Assembly (NCBI RefSeq): GCF_015277895.1 | Contig: NZ_CP063815.1 | Coordinates: 1,550,001 to 1,614,000, forward strand | From: Microbacterium abyssi | GTDB taxonomy: Bacteria > Actinomycetota > Actinomycetes > Actinomycetales > Microbacteriaceae | Reading direction: 5' to 3' | DNA length: 64,000 nt | Shown: positions 52,206 to 61,565 of the stretch, piece after piece | How positions within the stretch are numbered: the first letter of the stretch is position 1 | Layout: every line of letters starts with the position of its first letter | Notes under the pieces: generated by a model | The model's database searches: none | Seen by the model: the letters and a program-made list of their open reading frames with translations, nothing else | Told to the model about the DNA's origin: nothing | Made by a program: the position numbers and the translations under genes

Positions 52206-53206
52206 TGGCCGCCCGCATTCCCCCGGAAGAGCGTCAGACGAACCTCGTCGTGGCGCTGATGGCCACGGAGATCGGGCTCACCAAGCAGCAGATCCTCGAC
52301 AGCGTGTCGGGGTACCGTCAGCGCGCCGAAACCGGCGGCAGGACCGACGCACTGGAGAAGATGTTCGAGCGCGACAAGGACGAGCTGCGCGCGCTCGGCG
52401 TCCCGATCGAGACGATCGGCGATTCAAGCGATCCGAACGATCTGCGCGAGGCGCGCTATCGGATCCCGAAGGCCGAGTACGATCTCCCGGCCGACATCTC
52501 GTTCAGCCCTGCCGAACTCGCCGTGCTCCAGCTCGCCGGCAGCGTGTGGAGTGCGGAGTCGGCATCCGCCGATGCCCAGGCCGGGGTCCGTAAGATCCGC
52601 GCTCTCGGCATCGACGGCGACGAGCCGATCATCGGCTTCGCCCCCCGGATCACGGCGCGCGAGAGCAGCTTCGCACCGCTGCAGGCCGCGATCGAGGAAT
52701 GCCGTGTTGTGACTTTCGACTACCTCAAGCCGGGGGAGCAGGCACCGCGCCGACGCAAGGTGGAGCCGCTCGCCCTACTGGACTTCGAGGCGCGCTGGCA
52801 TGTCTACGGCATCGACCTCGACGCCGACGGCGATCGCACATTCCTGCTGAGCCGTATCGTCGACGACGTCACCGTGACGCGCACGACCTTCGACCCGGGT
52901 CTCCGCGAGGGCGCAGGCGAACGCGCCCTCGCCGGACTCGACGCCGTGGCCGCACGCAACTCAGCACTGCTGGAGATCACACCCGGTACCGAGGCGGCGC
53001 TGCGACTCGGCCGACGGGCGAAGAGCGAGACCCAGGGGTACAGCGTGCCCTACGTCGACCTGCACATCTTCGCCGACGAGCTCGCCTCCTACGGGCCGGA
53101 GGTGCGCGTCGTGGAGCCCGCTGCACTGCGTGACGCCGTCGTGGCCCGTCTCACGGCGATCGTGGCGGCGCACGAGTCCGCATCGAACGGTGAGCGAGGC
53201 GCATGA
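52205..53206 (+). CDS. pafB: WYL-domain transcriptional activator PafB
   Basis: This 333-aa protein has an N-terminal winged helix-turn-helix (LVVALMATEIGLTKQQILDS) and a WYL ligand domain (about 150-240; RKVEPLALLDFEARWHVYGI). With PafC it forms the heterodimer that turns on the LexA-independent DNA-damage response in actinobacteria. It overlaps pafC by 4 bp. No pafA, pup or proteasome genes are present in the window. Confidence 0.93.
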   Translation: MAARIPPEERQTNLVVALMATEIGLTKQQILDSVSGYRQRAETGGRTDALEKMFERDKDELRALGVPIETIGDSSDPNDLREARYRIPKAEYDLPADISFSPAELAVLQLAGSVWSAESASADAQAGVRKIRALGIDGDEPIIGFAPRITARESSFAPLQAAIEECRVVTFDYLKPGEQAPRRRKVEPLALLDFEARWHVYGIDLDADGDRTFLLSRIVDDVTVTRTTFDPGLREGAGERALAGLDAVAARNSALLEITPGTEAALRLGRRAKSETQGYSVPYVDLHIFADELASYGPEVRVVEPAALRDAVVARLTAIVAAHESASNGERGA

Positions 53207-54177
53207 TGGCGGACAAGCCCAGACCGCTGCTCGCTGCGGATCGGGTGCGCGCGTATCTGACCCTCGTGCCGTACCTGCTCGAGCGCGGCGAGGTGTCCCT
53301 CGACGAGGCCGCGCGCGAGTTCGACGTCTCCGTCGACGAAATGCGCAGCATGGTCGAGAAGCTGACCGTGATCGGCCTGCCCGGCGACAGTGGCTACTGG
53401 CAGCAGCCGCACGAGCTGTTCGATATCAACTGGGACCTGCTCGATGAGGAAGGCGTCATCGAGATCACGAACGATGTCGGTCTCCGTCGCGTGCCTCGAT
53501 TCACCGCCCGTGAGGCGGCCGCTCTGCTCGCCGGTCTCCAGATGGTCGCGGCCGTACCTGCAGTCTCGGATCCGGGTCTCGTCGCCGGGCTCATCGCCAA
53601 GTTGTCCCGTGCTGCCGCGAACGCGCCCGCCGACGTCGTCATAGCGCCGAGCGCGGTCGACGAGGTGCGCGACGCCGTATCGGCTGCCCTGCGGGAGAGC
53701 GTGGCCGTGTCGTTCCGCTATCAAGCGCCGGATGCCGAGCCCACCACCCGCACGGTGGACCCGGTGCAGGTCCTGATCACCAACGGCCAGTGGTACCTGC
53801 AGGGCTGGTGCCATCTGCGCCGGGCGATGCGCACCTTCCATCTCGACCGCGTCAGCGAGCCGCAGCTCACCGACATCCCGATCACGCATGCGGACGCGCC
53901 CGTGCCGAATGCCTTCGGAACGGGCGGCGACGACACCGCGGTCACGGTGCGTCTGCCCCATCGCCTCGTGCCTCTTCTGGGCGACTACGTGCGGGCGGAC
54001 AACTCCCAGGCCGACGGCGATCACGTGCTCGTCAGCATCCGTCTTTCCGATCCGCGCGGGATCAAACGCGTCGCAGGACGGTTCGGCGGTCAGCTCCAGG
54101 TGCTCGACCCCGATGTCGCACGTGCGGCCGCGCGCGACTGGGCGGCGGCCGGACTCGCCCTGTACGGGAGACCGTGA
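53203..54177 (+). CDS. pafC: WYL-domain transcriptional activator PafC
   Basis: This 324-aa partner of PafB has a helix-turn-helix (LLERGEVSLDEAAREFDVSV) and the WYL motif in VLITNGQWYLQGWCHLRRAM. It ends 54 bp before tatA. The pafB-pafC-tatA-tatC-helY order is the same as in mycobacteria. Confidence 0.93.
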   Translation: MMADKPRPLLAADRVRAYLTLVPYLLERGEVSLDEAAREFDVSVDEMRSMVEKLTVIGLPGDSGYWQQPHELFDINWDLLDEEGVIEITNDVGLRRVPRFTAREAAALLAGLQMVAAVPAVSDPGLVAGLIAKLSRAAANAPADVVIAPSAVDEVRDAVSAALRESVAVSFRYQAPDAEPTTRTVDPVQVLITNGQWYLQGWCHLRRAMRTFHLDRVSEPQLTDIPITHADAPVPNAFGTGGDDTAVTVRLPHRLVPLLGDYVRADNSQADGDHVLVSIRLSDPRGIKRVAGRFGGQLQVLDPDVARAAARDWAAAGLALYGRP

Positions 54178-54231
54178 CTCAGCATTCGCGGGTAAACTGA
54201 ACCCTGGCCGCCCCGTATTGAGGAGCATTCG

Positions 54232-54504
54232 ATGGGTAATCTTTTCGCAGGTCCACATCTGTGGATCATCCTGATCATCATCCTGCTGCTCTTCGGCGCT
54301 GCGAAGCTGCCGGCGCTCGCGAAGAGCATGGGCCAGTCCGCCCGCGTGTTCAAGGGCGAGATGAAGGCCATGAAGGACGACGACGCGCAGTCTCCGGCGG
54401 CAGGCGGATCCGACGCCACGGCGGCGAACACAGTCCAGGAGAACGCGGTCCAGGAGCCGATCGATCGCCCCGCCGATCGGGACACGCCACCGCGCAGTTC
54501 GTAG
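54232..54504 (+). CDS. tatA: Sec-independent protein translocase subunit TatA
   Basis: This 90-aa protein forms the pore-like component of the twin-arginine export system. It has a single N-terminal span (LWIILIIILLLFGAAKLPAL), the amphipathic helix (AKSMGQSARVFKGEMKAM) and a charged tail. GAGGAG lies 7 bases before the ATG. tatC follows 3 bp on; tatB is not here. Confidence 0.95.
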   Translation: MGNLFAGPHLWIILIIILLLFGAAKLPALAKSMGQSARVFKGEMKAMKDDDAQSPAAGGSDATAANTVQENAVQEPIDRPADRDTPPRSS

Positions 54505-54507
54505 CCG

Positions 54508-55329
54508 GTGACCGAGCTCGACACACCGGCGTCGTCGAAAGGCCGTCGCGACCGACGCATGTCGCTCGGCGCACATCTGAAGGAAGCGCGTCGACGCCTG
54601 ATCATCGCCGTGATCGGCCTTGCCGTCGGCATGGTCGTCGCCTTCTTCGTGACCGATCCCATCATCTGGTACATCACCGAGCCGATCCGGATCCTGGATG
54701 CCGAGCGCGGTACCGAGACGCCGTTCGCCCAGTTCGTGTTCTCGGGAGTCTCCTCCGCGTTCGATCTGCGACTGCGCATCTCGTTCGCCATCGGCCTGCT
54801 CATCTCGGCCCCGGTCTGGCTGTGGCAGATCTGGGCCTTCATCATGCCCGGCCTCACGCGCAAGGAGGTCCGCTACACGATCTCCTTCGTCGCAGCGGCC
54901 ATCCCGCTCTTCTTCGGCGGCGCGTACGTCGCGGTGCTCGTCGCCCCGCACGTGATCGAGATCATGTCGAACTTCGTGCCCGAAGGCGGCGTGAACTACT
55001 TCAACGCCAAGGAGTACTACGACTTCATCTTCAAGTTCATCATCGTCATCGGCGTCGCCTTCGTGCTCCCCGTGTTCATGGTGGCGCTGAATTTCGCGGG
55101 ACTCCTCACGGGGCGCGCGATGCTGGGCGGCTGGCGCTGGGCGGTTCTCATCGCGGCGCTGTTCGCCGCGATCGCGACGCCGGCCGCTGACATCTTCTCG
55201 ATGCTGCTGCTCGCCGGAATCCTGGTCGTCCTCTATCTCGCCGCGAGCCTGCTCTCGCTGCTCCTCGACCGGCGTCGACGCAAACGAACCGGGCCCGACG
55301 GCCTTCCACTGACGGAGGCTGACGCATGA
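54508..55329 (+). CDS. tatC: Sec-independent protein translocase subunit TatC
   Basis: This 273-aa protein has six membrane spans and is the receptor for twin-arginine signal peptides. It has the N-terminal SLGAHLKEARRRLIIAVIGL motif and IWAFIMPGLTRKEVRY before the third span. GTG start. It overlaps helY by 4 bp. Confidence 0.96.
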   Translation: MTELDTPASSKGRRDRRMSLGAHLKEARRRLIIAVIGLAVGMVVAFFVTDPIIWYITEPIRILDAERGTETPFAQFVFSGVSSAFDLRLRISFAIGLLISAPVWLWQIWAFIMPGLTRKEVRYTISFVAAAIPLFFGGAYVAVLVAPHVIEIMSNFVPEGGVNYFNAKEYYDFIFKFIIVIGVAFVLPVFMVALNFAGLLTGRAMLGGWRWAVLIAALFAAIATPAADIFSMLLLAGILVVLYLAASLLSLLLDRRRRKRTGPDGLPLTEADA

Positions 55330-57800
55330 GCTCACCAGCAGATCGCTACGCCGCCGCACGCGACAGCGCGTCGCACCCGGAGACCGCCGCCTTCGCCGCC
55401 AAGCAGAGGTTCGACCTCGATCCCTTCCAGATCGAAGGATGCCACGCCCTCGAGCGGGGTCGCAGTGTGCTCGTCGCCGCTCCCACCGGCGCCGGCAAGA
55501 CGATCGTCGGCGAGTTCGCGATCCACCTCGCCATGCAGACACCGAACGACAAGGCCTTCTACACGACGCCGATGAAGGCGCTGTCGAACCAGAAGTTCCG
55601 AGAGCTCGTCGAGGTCTACGGGGCCGAGAACGTCGGCCTGCTCACGGGCGACACGAACATCAACGGCAACGCGCGGATCGTCGTGATGACGACCGAGGTG
55701 CTGCGGAACATGATCTACGCCGACTCGGCCGCGCTCGGCGCCCTTCGCTACGTCGTGATGGACGAGGTGCACTATCTCGCCGATCGCTTCCGCGGCGCCG
55801 TGTGGGAAGAGGTGATCATCCATCTGCCGTCCTCGGTGCGGCTGGTCTCGCTCAGCGCCACCGTCTCGAACGCCGAGGAGTTCGGCGACTGGCTCGACAC
55901 GGTTCGCGGCGACACCGAGGTGATCGTCTCCGAGATCCGTCCGGTGCCGCTCGAGCAGCACGTGCTGGTGCGGGATGACCTGCTGCCGCTGTTCGACGAT
56001 CGCGCCGGGGTCGCGACGGCGACGGTGAACCAGGAGCTCATGCGCATCCGCTCCTTCACCGGCTCGCGGTACGACAGCAACAAGCGCGCGCAGTCGTACA
56101 TCAGCGGCAGACACGCCGGCAGGCAGAGCCCCCGTCCGCCGCGCGGCGGACGACGTCCGGTGCGGGCGGCGAACGCACAGCGCATCGAGCGGATGGACCG
56201 TCCGGACGTCATCCAGCTGCTCGAGCGCACCAATCTGCTGCCGGCGATCTTCTTCATCTTCAGCCGCGTCGGCTGCGACGCCGCCGTCCAGCAGGTCCGT
56301 CGCTCCGGCATCCGACTGACGACGCAGGAGGAGCGGCGCGAGATCCGGGAGTACGTGGAAGAGAGCACCCGGACTCTGCAGGATGAGGACCTCGGGGTGC
56401 TCGGCTACTTCGAGTGGGTGGACAATCTCGAGCGGGGCGTGGCGTCGCACCACGCGGGACTCCTGCCGGCGTTCAAGGAGGTCGTCGAGGAGCTGTTCCG
56501 GCGCAAGCTCGTCAAGGTCGTCTTCGCCACGGAGACGCTGGCGCTCGGCATCAACATGCCCGCCCGCACGGTCGTGCTCGAGAAGATGGAGAAATTCAAC
56601 GGAGAGGCGCGCGTCGCCATCACGTCGGGGGAGTACACCCAACTGACCGGGCGCGCAGGCCGACGCGGCATCGATGTCGAGGGACACGCCGTCGTGCAGT
56701 GGACCGAGGGCATGGATCCGCAGGCGGTGGCCGCGCTCGCGTCACGGCGCACGTATCCGCTGAATTCCAGCTTCCGTCCCACGTACAACATGGCCGTGAA
56801 CCTGATCGACATGTTCGGGCGCCCGCGAGCACGTCAGGTCCTCGAGTCATCGTTCGCGCAGTTCCAGGCGGATCGCGCGGTCGTGGGCCTGGCCCGTCAG
56901 GTCCGTGAGGCCGAGGAATCGCTGGACGGCTACCTCAAAGCGATGCAGTGCGATCGTGGCGACTTCCTCGATTACGCCGGCATCCGTCGTGAGCTGAGCG
57001 ATCTCGAGAAGAAGAACCGGCAGGATGCGCATGGACCGCGCGGCGCACGCGACAAGCGCATGAAACGCATCCAGAGTCTCCGCACGCGAATGCAGCGCCA
57101 CGGCTGCCATGGCTGTCCGGATCGCGAGGCGCACGCCCGCTGGGCCGAGCGGTATTGGAAGCTGAAGCGGCAGACCGACCGCACGCGAAAGCAGATCGAG
57201 AACCGCACCGGCACCGTCGCGCGCGTGTTCGATCGCGTCGTCGAGGTGCTCGCCACTCTGGACTACGTCACGGGCACCGGTAGCGACACGATGCTCACCG
57301 AGGCCGGCCGCACCATGCGACGGATCTACGGCGAACGCGACCTACTGGTGGCCGAGTCGCTGCGTCAGGGGCTGTGGAACGGCCTGGACGCGCCTTCGCT
57401 CGCCGCGATGGCGTGCTGCCTGGTGTACGAGCCGCGTCGTGACGAGGCGAACTCGGGGGAGCGGGGGCTGCCTCGCGGGCCGTTCCGCGCGGCCTACGAG
57501 AAGACGACCACACTGTGGTCAGAACTCGACGATCTCGAGCAGGCGCACAACCTTCCGGGCTCCGAGCCGCTTGCCGCCGGCCTCGCTGGAGCGATGCACG
57601 CCTGGGCGCGCGGGGCCCTGCTCGACCGCGTCCTGGTCGACGCCGACATGGCGGCGGGTGACTTCGTCCGCTGGGCGAAGCAGACGATCGATCTCCTCGA
57701 CCAGCTCTCGATCGTGGCCGAGGACCTGGGTCTCGCTCGCACTGCCCGCCAGGCGCTCGACGGCGTGCGCCGCGGCATCGTCGCCTACTCGACGATGTGA
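55326..57800 (+). CDS. helY: HelY-type Ski2-like DEVH helicase
   Basis: This 824-aa SF2 RNA helicase has motif I APTGAGKT, Ia YTTPMKALSNQKF, II MDEVHYLADRFRG (DEVH), III SLSATVSN, motif V TETLALGINMPARTVV and VI QLTGRAGRRGID. The C-terminal region resembles the arch and ratchet domains of Mtr4/Ski2-type helicases, including a CHGCPDREAHARW motif with two Cys and His. It probably acts in RNA decay. The mycobacterial homologue lies in the same place after tatC. GTGA overlap with lnt. Confidence 0.93.
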   Translation: MSSPADRYAAARDSASHPETAAFAAKQRFDLDPFQIEGCHALERGRSVLVAAPTGAGKTIVGEFAIHLAMQTPNDKAFYTTPMKALSNQKFRELVEVYGAENVGLLTGDTNINGNARIVVMTTEVLRNMIYADSAALGALRYVVMDEVHYLADRFRGAVWEEVIIHLPSSVRLVSLSATVSNAEEFGDWLDTVRGDTEVIVSEIRPVPLEQHVLVRDDLLPLFDDRAGVATATVNQELMRIRSFTGSRYDSNKRAQSYISGRHAGRQSPRPPRGGRRPVRAANAQRIERMDRPDVIQLLERTNLLPAIFFIFSRVGCDAAVQQVRRSGIRLTTQEERREIREYVEESTRTLQDEDLGVLGYFEWVDNLERGVASHHAGLLPAFKEVVEELFRRKLVKVVFATETLALGINMPARTVVLEKMEKFNGEARVAITSGEYTQLTGRAGRRGIDVEGHAVVQWTEGMDPQAVAALASRRTYPLNSSFRPTYNMAVNLIDMFGRPRARQVLESSFAQFQADRAVVGLARQVREAEESLDGYLKAMQCDRGDFLDYAGIRRELSDLEKKNRQDAHGPRGARDKRMKRIQSLRTRMQRHGCHGCPDREAHARWAERYWKLKRQTDRTRKQIENRTGTVARVFDRVVEVLATLDYVTGTGSDTMLTEAGRTMRRIYGERDLLVAESLRQGLWNGLDAPSLAAMACCLVYEPRRDEANSGERGLPRGPFRAAYEKTTTLWSELDDLEQAHNLPGSEPLAAGLAGAMHAWARGALLDRVLVDADMAAGDFVRWAKQTIDLLDQLSIVAEDLGLARTARQALDGVRRGIVAYSTM

Positions 57801-59350
57801 GAATGATACGGATGCCATCCGCCTCCGCCGACCCCGCGGGTCGGACCCGACCGCTGCTGCCGCTCTGGCTCGCCGTACCCGTCGCCGCCGTCGCCGGCCT
57901 GCTGATGGATCTCGCATACCCGGCGGTGAGCGCCTGGATCCTCGCATTCCCGGCGGTCGCGCTGCTGCTGCTGGCCCTGATCGGACGTCGTGCCTGGTCT
58001 GCGCTGCTGGTGGGCTTCGCCTACGGCGCGGTGTTCTTCTTCCTCCTCGTCTCGTGGACCTCGCGCTACCTGGGCGTCATCCCGTGGTCGGCGCTCGCGC
58101 TGCTGGAAGCCGCGCTCACGGCAGTCGCCGTGATCCTCATCACGCTGGCCTATCGCTGGCTGCCGCGCGCCGTCCCCGGAACAGTGGGACGCCTTGTGCT
58201 GCTGCCCGCCGCGGTGGGCGCCCTTTGGGTGGGCAGAGAGCTCCTGCTGGGGTCCTGGCCCTACACGGGCTTTCCGTGGGCCAGGCTCGGCATGACGCAG
58301 TCGGAGAGCCCCCTGGCGACACTGTCGTCGTGGGTGGGCGTCAGCGGGCTGAGCTTCCTGATGGTGTTCGCCGTCGCGATGCTGATCGAGAGCGCGCGGC
58401 TGCGACTGTGGCGGCGACCGCTACGGCTGATCGCGCCGGCCGTTCTCGTGCTCGTTCTGTTCGTCACACCCGCCTTCCCCACGACGGATGCCGGAACCAT
58501 GCGGATCGGGGCCGTACAGGGGAACGGCCCCACGGGCTACTTCGATGATCGCGAGCCCTACGCCGTCGTACAGGCGCAGACGGATGCCACCGAACCGCTG
58601 TACGGCGAGGACGTGGATCTGCTCGTGTGGCCGGAGGGCGGACTGGACGGCGACCCGTTCCAGAACGACTCGCTCGCACGGCGGATGACGATGGTGTCCA
58701 ATCGCGTCGACGCTCCACTGCTCGCGAATGCGGCAACGGGTCGAGGCGAGCAGTTCTTCAACACGTCGATGCTCTGGGTGCAGGACGGCACCGCAGAGCT
58801 GACGCACGACAAGCGCTTCCCCGTGCCGTTCGGCGAGTACGTGCCGGACCGCGACTTCTACTATGCGATCGTCCCGGATCTGATCGGGCTCATCGGACGC
58901 GAATACACGCACGGCACGAATCCACCGCTCGTGGACGTCGGGGGCGTCAAGGTCGGACTGGCGATCTGCTTCGACGTGATCTACGACGAGGTCATCTCAG
59001 AGGGCTTGCGCGGCGGCGCTGAGGTGCTGGTGTTCCAGACCAACAACGCCGATTTCCGCGGCACCGACGAGAACCTGCAGCAGCTGGCGTTCGCGCGGAT
59101 GCGGGCCGTCGAGACCGGTCGCAGCGTCGTCAACGTCTCGACCGTGGGCACCAGCCAGATGATCGCCCCGGATGGCCGGACGTTCGCAGCGCTGGACGCA
59201 GATGAGGCCGGAGCGATGCTCGAGAATGTCGAGCTGCGCTCCGGCCTCACCGCTGGCGTGATCCTGGGGCCCTGGTTGCAGCAGCTGCTGCTGTGGGGCG
59301 GACTGGGCGCGCTCCTGATCGGGTGGTGGCGCGCCCGTCCTCGGCGTTAG
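57797..59350 (+). CDS. lnt: apolipoprotein N-acyltransferase
   Basis: This 517-aa membrane enzyme adds the third acyl chain to lipoproteins. It has about six N-terminal spans (to residue 215) and a nitrilase domain with catalytic Glu (VWPEGGLD), Lys (HDKRFPVPFGEYVP) and Cys (LAICFDVIYDE). GTG 57797 overlaps the helY stop; ATG 57803 and 57812 are alternatives. Lipoprotein clients such as the FKBP protein are encoded nearby. The stop overlaps that of converging rbpA as TTAG. Confidence 0.93.
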   Translation: MRMIRMPSASADPAGRTRPLLPLWLAVPVAAVAGLLMDLAYPAVSAWILAFPAVALLLLALIGRRAWSALLVGFAYGAVFFFLLVSWTSRYLGVIPWSALALLEAALTAVAVILITLAYRWLPRAVPGTVGRLVLLPAAVGALWVGRELLLGSWPYTGFPWARLGMTQSESPLATLSSWVGVSGLSFLMVFAVAMLIESARLRLWRRPLRLIAPAVLVLVLFVTPAFPTTDAGTMRIGAVQGNGPTGYFDDREPYAVVQAQTDATEPLYGEDVDLLVWPEGGLDGDPFQNDSLARRMTMVSNRVDAPLLANAATGRGEQFFNTSMLWVQDGTAELTHDKRFPVPFGEYVPDRDFYYAIVPDLIGLIGREYTHGTNPPLVDVGGVKVGLAICFDVIYDEVISEGLRGGAEVLVFQTNNADFRGTDENLQQLAFARMRAVETGRSVVNVSTVGTSQMIAPDGRTFAALDADEAGAMLENVELRSGLTAGVILGPWLQQLLLWGGLGALLIGWWRARPRR

Positions 59351-59730
59351 GCGCCGATCTTCTCGCGCGTCGGGTCCTCACCGGCCCCGCGACGTGCGCG
59401 GATGAACGCGAGACGCTCTTCCAGGAGCTCCTCGAGCTCAGCGCGGGTGCGTCGCTCCAGGAGCATGTCCCAGTGCGTGCGTGCGGCCTTCTCGTCGGTC
59501 GCATCCGGCGTGATGGTCTGGCCATCGACGCTCAGCACGGCCTCGGCACCGCACGAACGGCACTCCCAGGTCTGCGGCGGTTCTGCGTCTGCGGCGAACA
59601 TCAGCGTCGTGTTGTTGCCGCACGTGTCGCACTTGTAAGTCGTCTCGCGACGCTCCATGAAAACGACGCCCTCTTCGCTCTGTAGGCTCTGGGCGCCGAG
59701 TCGGATGCCGCGGAGGCTGCGATCTGCCAT
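59347..59730 (-). CDS. rbpA: RNA polymerase-binding protein RbpA
   Basis: This 127-aa actinobacterial protein binds RNA polymerase and group 1/2 sigma factors and stabilises the open complex. It has an N-terminal tail, a zinc-ribbon-like core (YKCDTCGNNTTLMF; WECRSCGAEAVL) and the C-terminal sigma-interaction helix (ARTHWDMLLERRTRAELEEL). GAGAGGA precedes the ATG, and TATACC (59760-59755, minus strand) is a likely -10. The 113 bp upstream show no other gene. Confidence 0.95.
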   Translation of the reverse strand: MADRSLRGIRLGAQSLQSEEGVVFMERRETTYKCDTCGNNTTLMFAADAEPPQTWECRSCGAEAVLSVDGQTITPDATDEKAARTHWDMLLERRTRAELEELLEERLAFIRARRGAGEDPTREKIGA

Positions 59731-59843
59731 TTTGTGGTCCTCTCGTCGCCATCAGGTATACCGCTCGCGCCTGTGCGCGCGCTCAATGGCCCGGTGATCG
59801 CGGCGGTATTCACAGTCGAATCCCAGCCCTGTCGGTTATGGGC

Positions 59844-60614
59844 TCAGAAGAGGGTGCTCACGGCGACATCGGCGCGGTCGGTGACGACGCCGTCGACGCC
59901 CGCCGCGACGAGGCGCCGCATCTCGATCGGGTCGTTCACGGTCCACACATGCACCTCGACACCATGCCGGTGGGCGGCGCGCACCAGGGCGGGGGTGAGG
60001 GCGCGCACCGCACCGTACCGTTCAGGGATCTGGAGGGCGTCGAGATCCCGCAGCACGCGCCCGGGGGAGAGGCGCAGGGCGGTCAGCAGACGCGCCCGGA
60101 TCATGCTGGTCCGTCCGGCGGACGTGGCCGGCCGGATCGCGGCGCCGGCATCCATCACGGCGTCGACGGCACGACGGCGACGCGCGTCCGAGAAGCTCGT
60201 CAGCAGCACGCGATGCGCGTGCGGAGCGATGACCCGACCGAGGGGGGCGGTGGCGGCATCCGTCTTCACATCGATGTTGAAGCGCGTGTCCGGAAAGTGC
60301 TCGAGCATCTCACTGACCGTCAGCAGACCGCCGTGCGGCGCGAGGAGCTCGGCCAGTTCCACCGTGCGCACCTCATCGACCCGCCGGTCATCGCCGAACA
60401 GGCGCGAGAGCGTCTCGTCGTGGAACAGCACGACGTCGCCGTCCGCGGTGACCTGACAGTCGGTCTCGACGTACTCGACACCGATCGCGTGGGCGGCGGC
60501 GAACGCGCCGGCGGTGTTCTCCCACACCGACGGGACCTCGCCGTCGCCCACGATCAGACCACGGTGGGCGAGAACCCGAGGGTGTCGTGCCTTCTCGAAG
60601 AACGGGTGCGTCAC
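59844..60614 (-). CDS. glycerophosphodiester phosphodiesterase
   Basis: This 256-aa TIM-barrel enzyme cleaves glycerophosphodiesters to glycerol 3-phosphate and an alcohol. It has VLAHRGLIVG (metal/catalytic His), ENTAGAF, YVETDCQVTADGDVVLFHDE and, at the end, VHVWTVNDPIEMRRLVAAGV. There is no signal peptide, so it acts in the cytosol. Its product could feed GlpD. GTG start overlaps the SPFH gene stop by 4 bp. Confidence 0.92.
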   Translation of the reverse strand: MTHPFFEKARHPRVLAHRGLIVGDGEVPSVWENTAGAFAAAHAIGVEYVETDCQVTADGDVVLFHDETLSRLFGDDRRVDEVRTVELAELLAPHGGLLTVSEMLEHFPDTRFNIDVKTDAATAPLGRVIAPHAHRVLLTSFSDARRRRAVDAVMDAGAAIRPATSAGRTSMIRARLLTALRLSPGRVLRDLDALQIPERYGAVRALTPALVRAAHRHGVEVHVWTVNDPIEMRRLVAAGVDGVVTDRADVAVSTLF

Positions 60615-61540
60615 GCGCCGGGCGTGCCCGAGGGCGGCTGGACGCCGGGTCGCGGAGTGAACGCGCTGCCGATGCCCTTGAGCGCCTCGGTAAGCTCGCT
60701 GGGGATGATCCACAGCTTGCTGGACTCGCTGTCCGCGATCTTCGGGAGCATCTGCAGGTACTGGTAGGCGAGGAGCTTGTCGTCCGGCGCGCCCTGGTGG
60801 ATCGAGGCGAACACGTTCTGGATCGCCTCGGCCTCGCCCTGGGCGCGGAGCACCGCGGCCTGCTTGTCACCCTCGGCACGCAGGATCTCGGCCTGCCTGG
60901 CGCCCTCGGCCTCGAGGATCGCAGACTGCTTGGTTCCCTCGGCCGTCAGGATCGCGGCGCGGCGGTCGCGCTCTGCGCGCATCTGCTTCTCCATCGAGTC
61001 CTGGATGGAGAGCGGCGGATCGATGGCCTTGAGCTCCACGCGACCGACGCGGATGCCCCACTTGCCGGTGGCTTCGTCGAGCACGACGCGGAGCTGGCCG
61101 TTGATGTTGTCGCGGCTGGTGAGCGCCTCTTCGAGGTTGAGGCCACCGACGACGTTGCGGAGCGTGGTCGTGGTCAGCTGCTCGACGGCGCCGAGATAGT
61201 TCGCGATCTCGTAGGTCGCCGCGCGCGCATCGGTCACCTGGAAGTAGACGACCGTGTCGATCGAGACGACCAGGTTGTCCTCGGTGATGACAGGCTGCGG
61301 CGGGAACGAGACGACCTGCTCGCGCATGTCGATGAGCGGCCGGAGCCGGTCAATGAAGGGAACCAGGATGTTCAGCCCCGGCGTGAGGGTCTTGTGATAC
61401 CGGCCGAGGCGCTCCACCACGCCGGCAGTGGCCTGCGGGATGATGCGGATCGAGCTTGCGACCGTCACCACCACGAAGATGATGACCGCGATCGCGAGGA
61501 TCCATCCGATCGCTGTCGGGATGAACGAGGAATCGTCCAC
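60611..61540 (-). CDS. SPFH/Band 7 (stomatin-like) membrane protein
   Basis: This 309-aa protein has an N-terminal membrane span (IGWILAIAVIIFVVVTVASS), an SPFH domain (about 35-210, VVERLGRYHKTLTPGLNILV) and a coiled-coil tail of AEG repeats (ILTAEGTKQSAILEAEGARQ). These proteins form ring- or cage-like scaffolds in the membrane. It lies 25 bp downstream of an NfeD gene, its usual partner. GTG start. Confidence 0.93.
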   Translation of the reverse strand: MDDSSFIPTAIGWILAIAVIIFVVVTVASSIRIIPQATAGVVERLGRYHKTLTPGLNILVPFIDRLRPLIDMREQVVSFPPQPVITEDNLVVSIDTVVYFQVTDARAATYEIANYLGAVEQLTTTTLRNVVGGLNLEEALTSRDNINGQLRVVLDEATGKWGIRVGRVELKAIDPPLSIQDSMEKQMRAERDRRAAILTAEGTKQSAILEAEGARQAEILRAEGDKQAAVLRAQGEAEAIQNVFASIHQGAPDDKLLAYQYLQMLPKIADSESSKLWIIPSELTEALKGIGSAFTPRPGVQPPSGTPGA

Positions 61541-61565
61541 TGGTTCTCCTAGTCGTTGAGTGGGG

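Noticed and set aside
53089..55542. 817-aa open frame on the minus strand
   Set aside because: It lies opposite pafC, tatA and tatC, whose motifs and gene order are unmistakable; its composition is typical of an antisense shadow.
51231..57800. Proteasome or Pup-ligase genes expected near pafB and pafC
   Set aside because: None are encoded here; the flanking genes are the FKBP lipoprotein, trmI and lnt.
59731..59843. A short gene between rbpA and the GDPD gene
   Set aside because: Only unconserved frames without ribosome sites are present; the rbpA promoter accounts for part of the gap.
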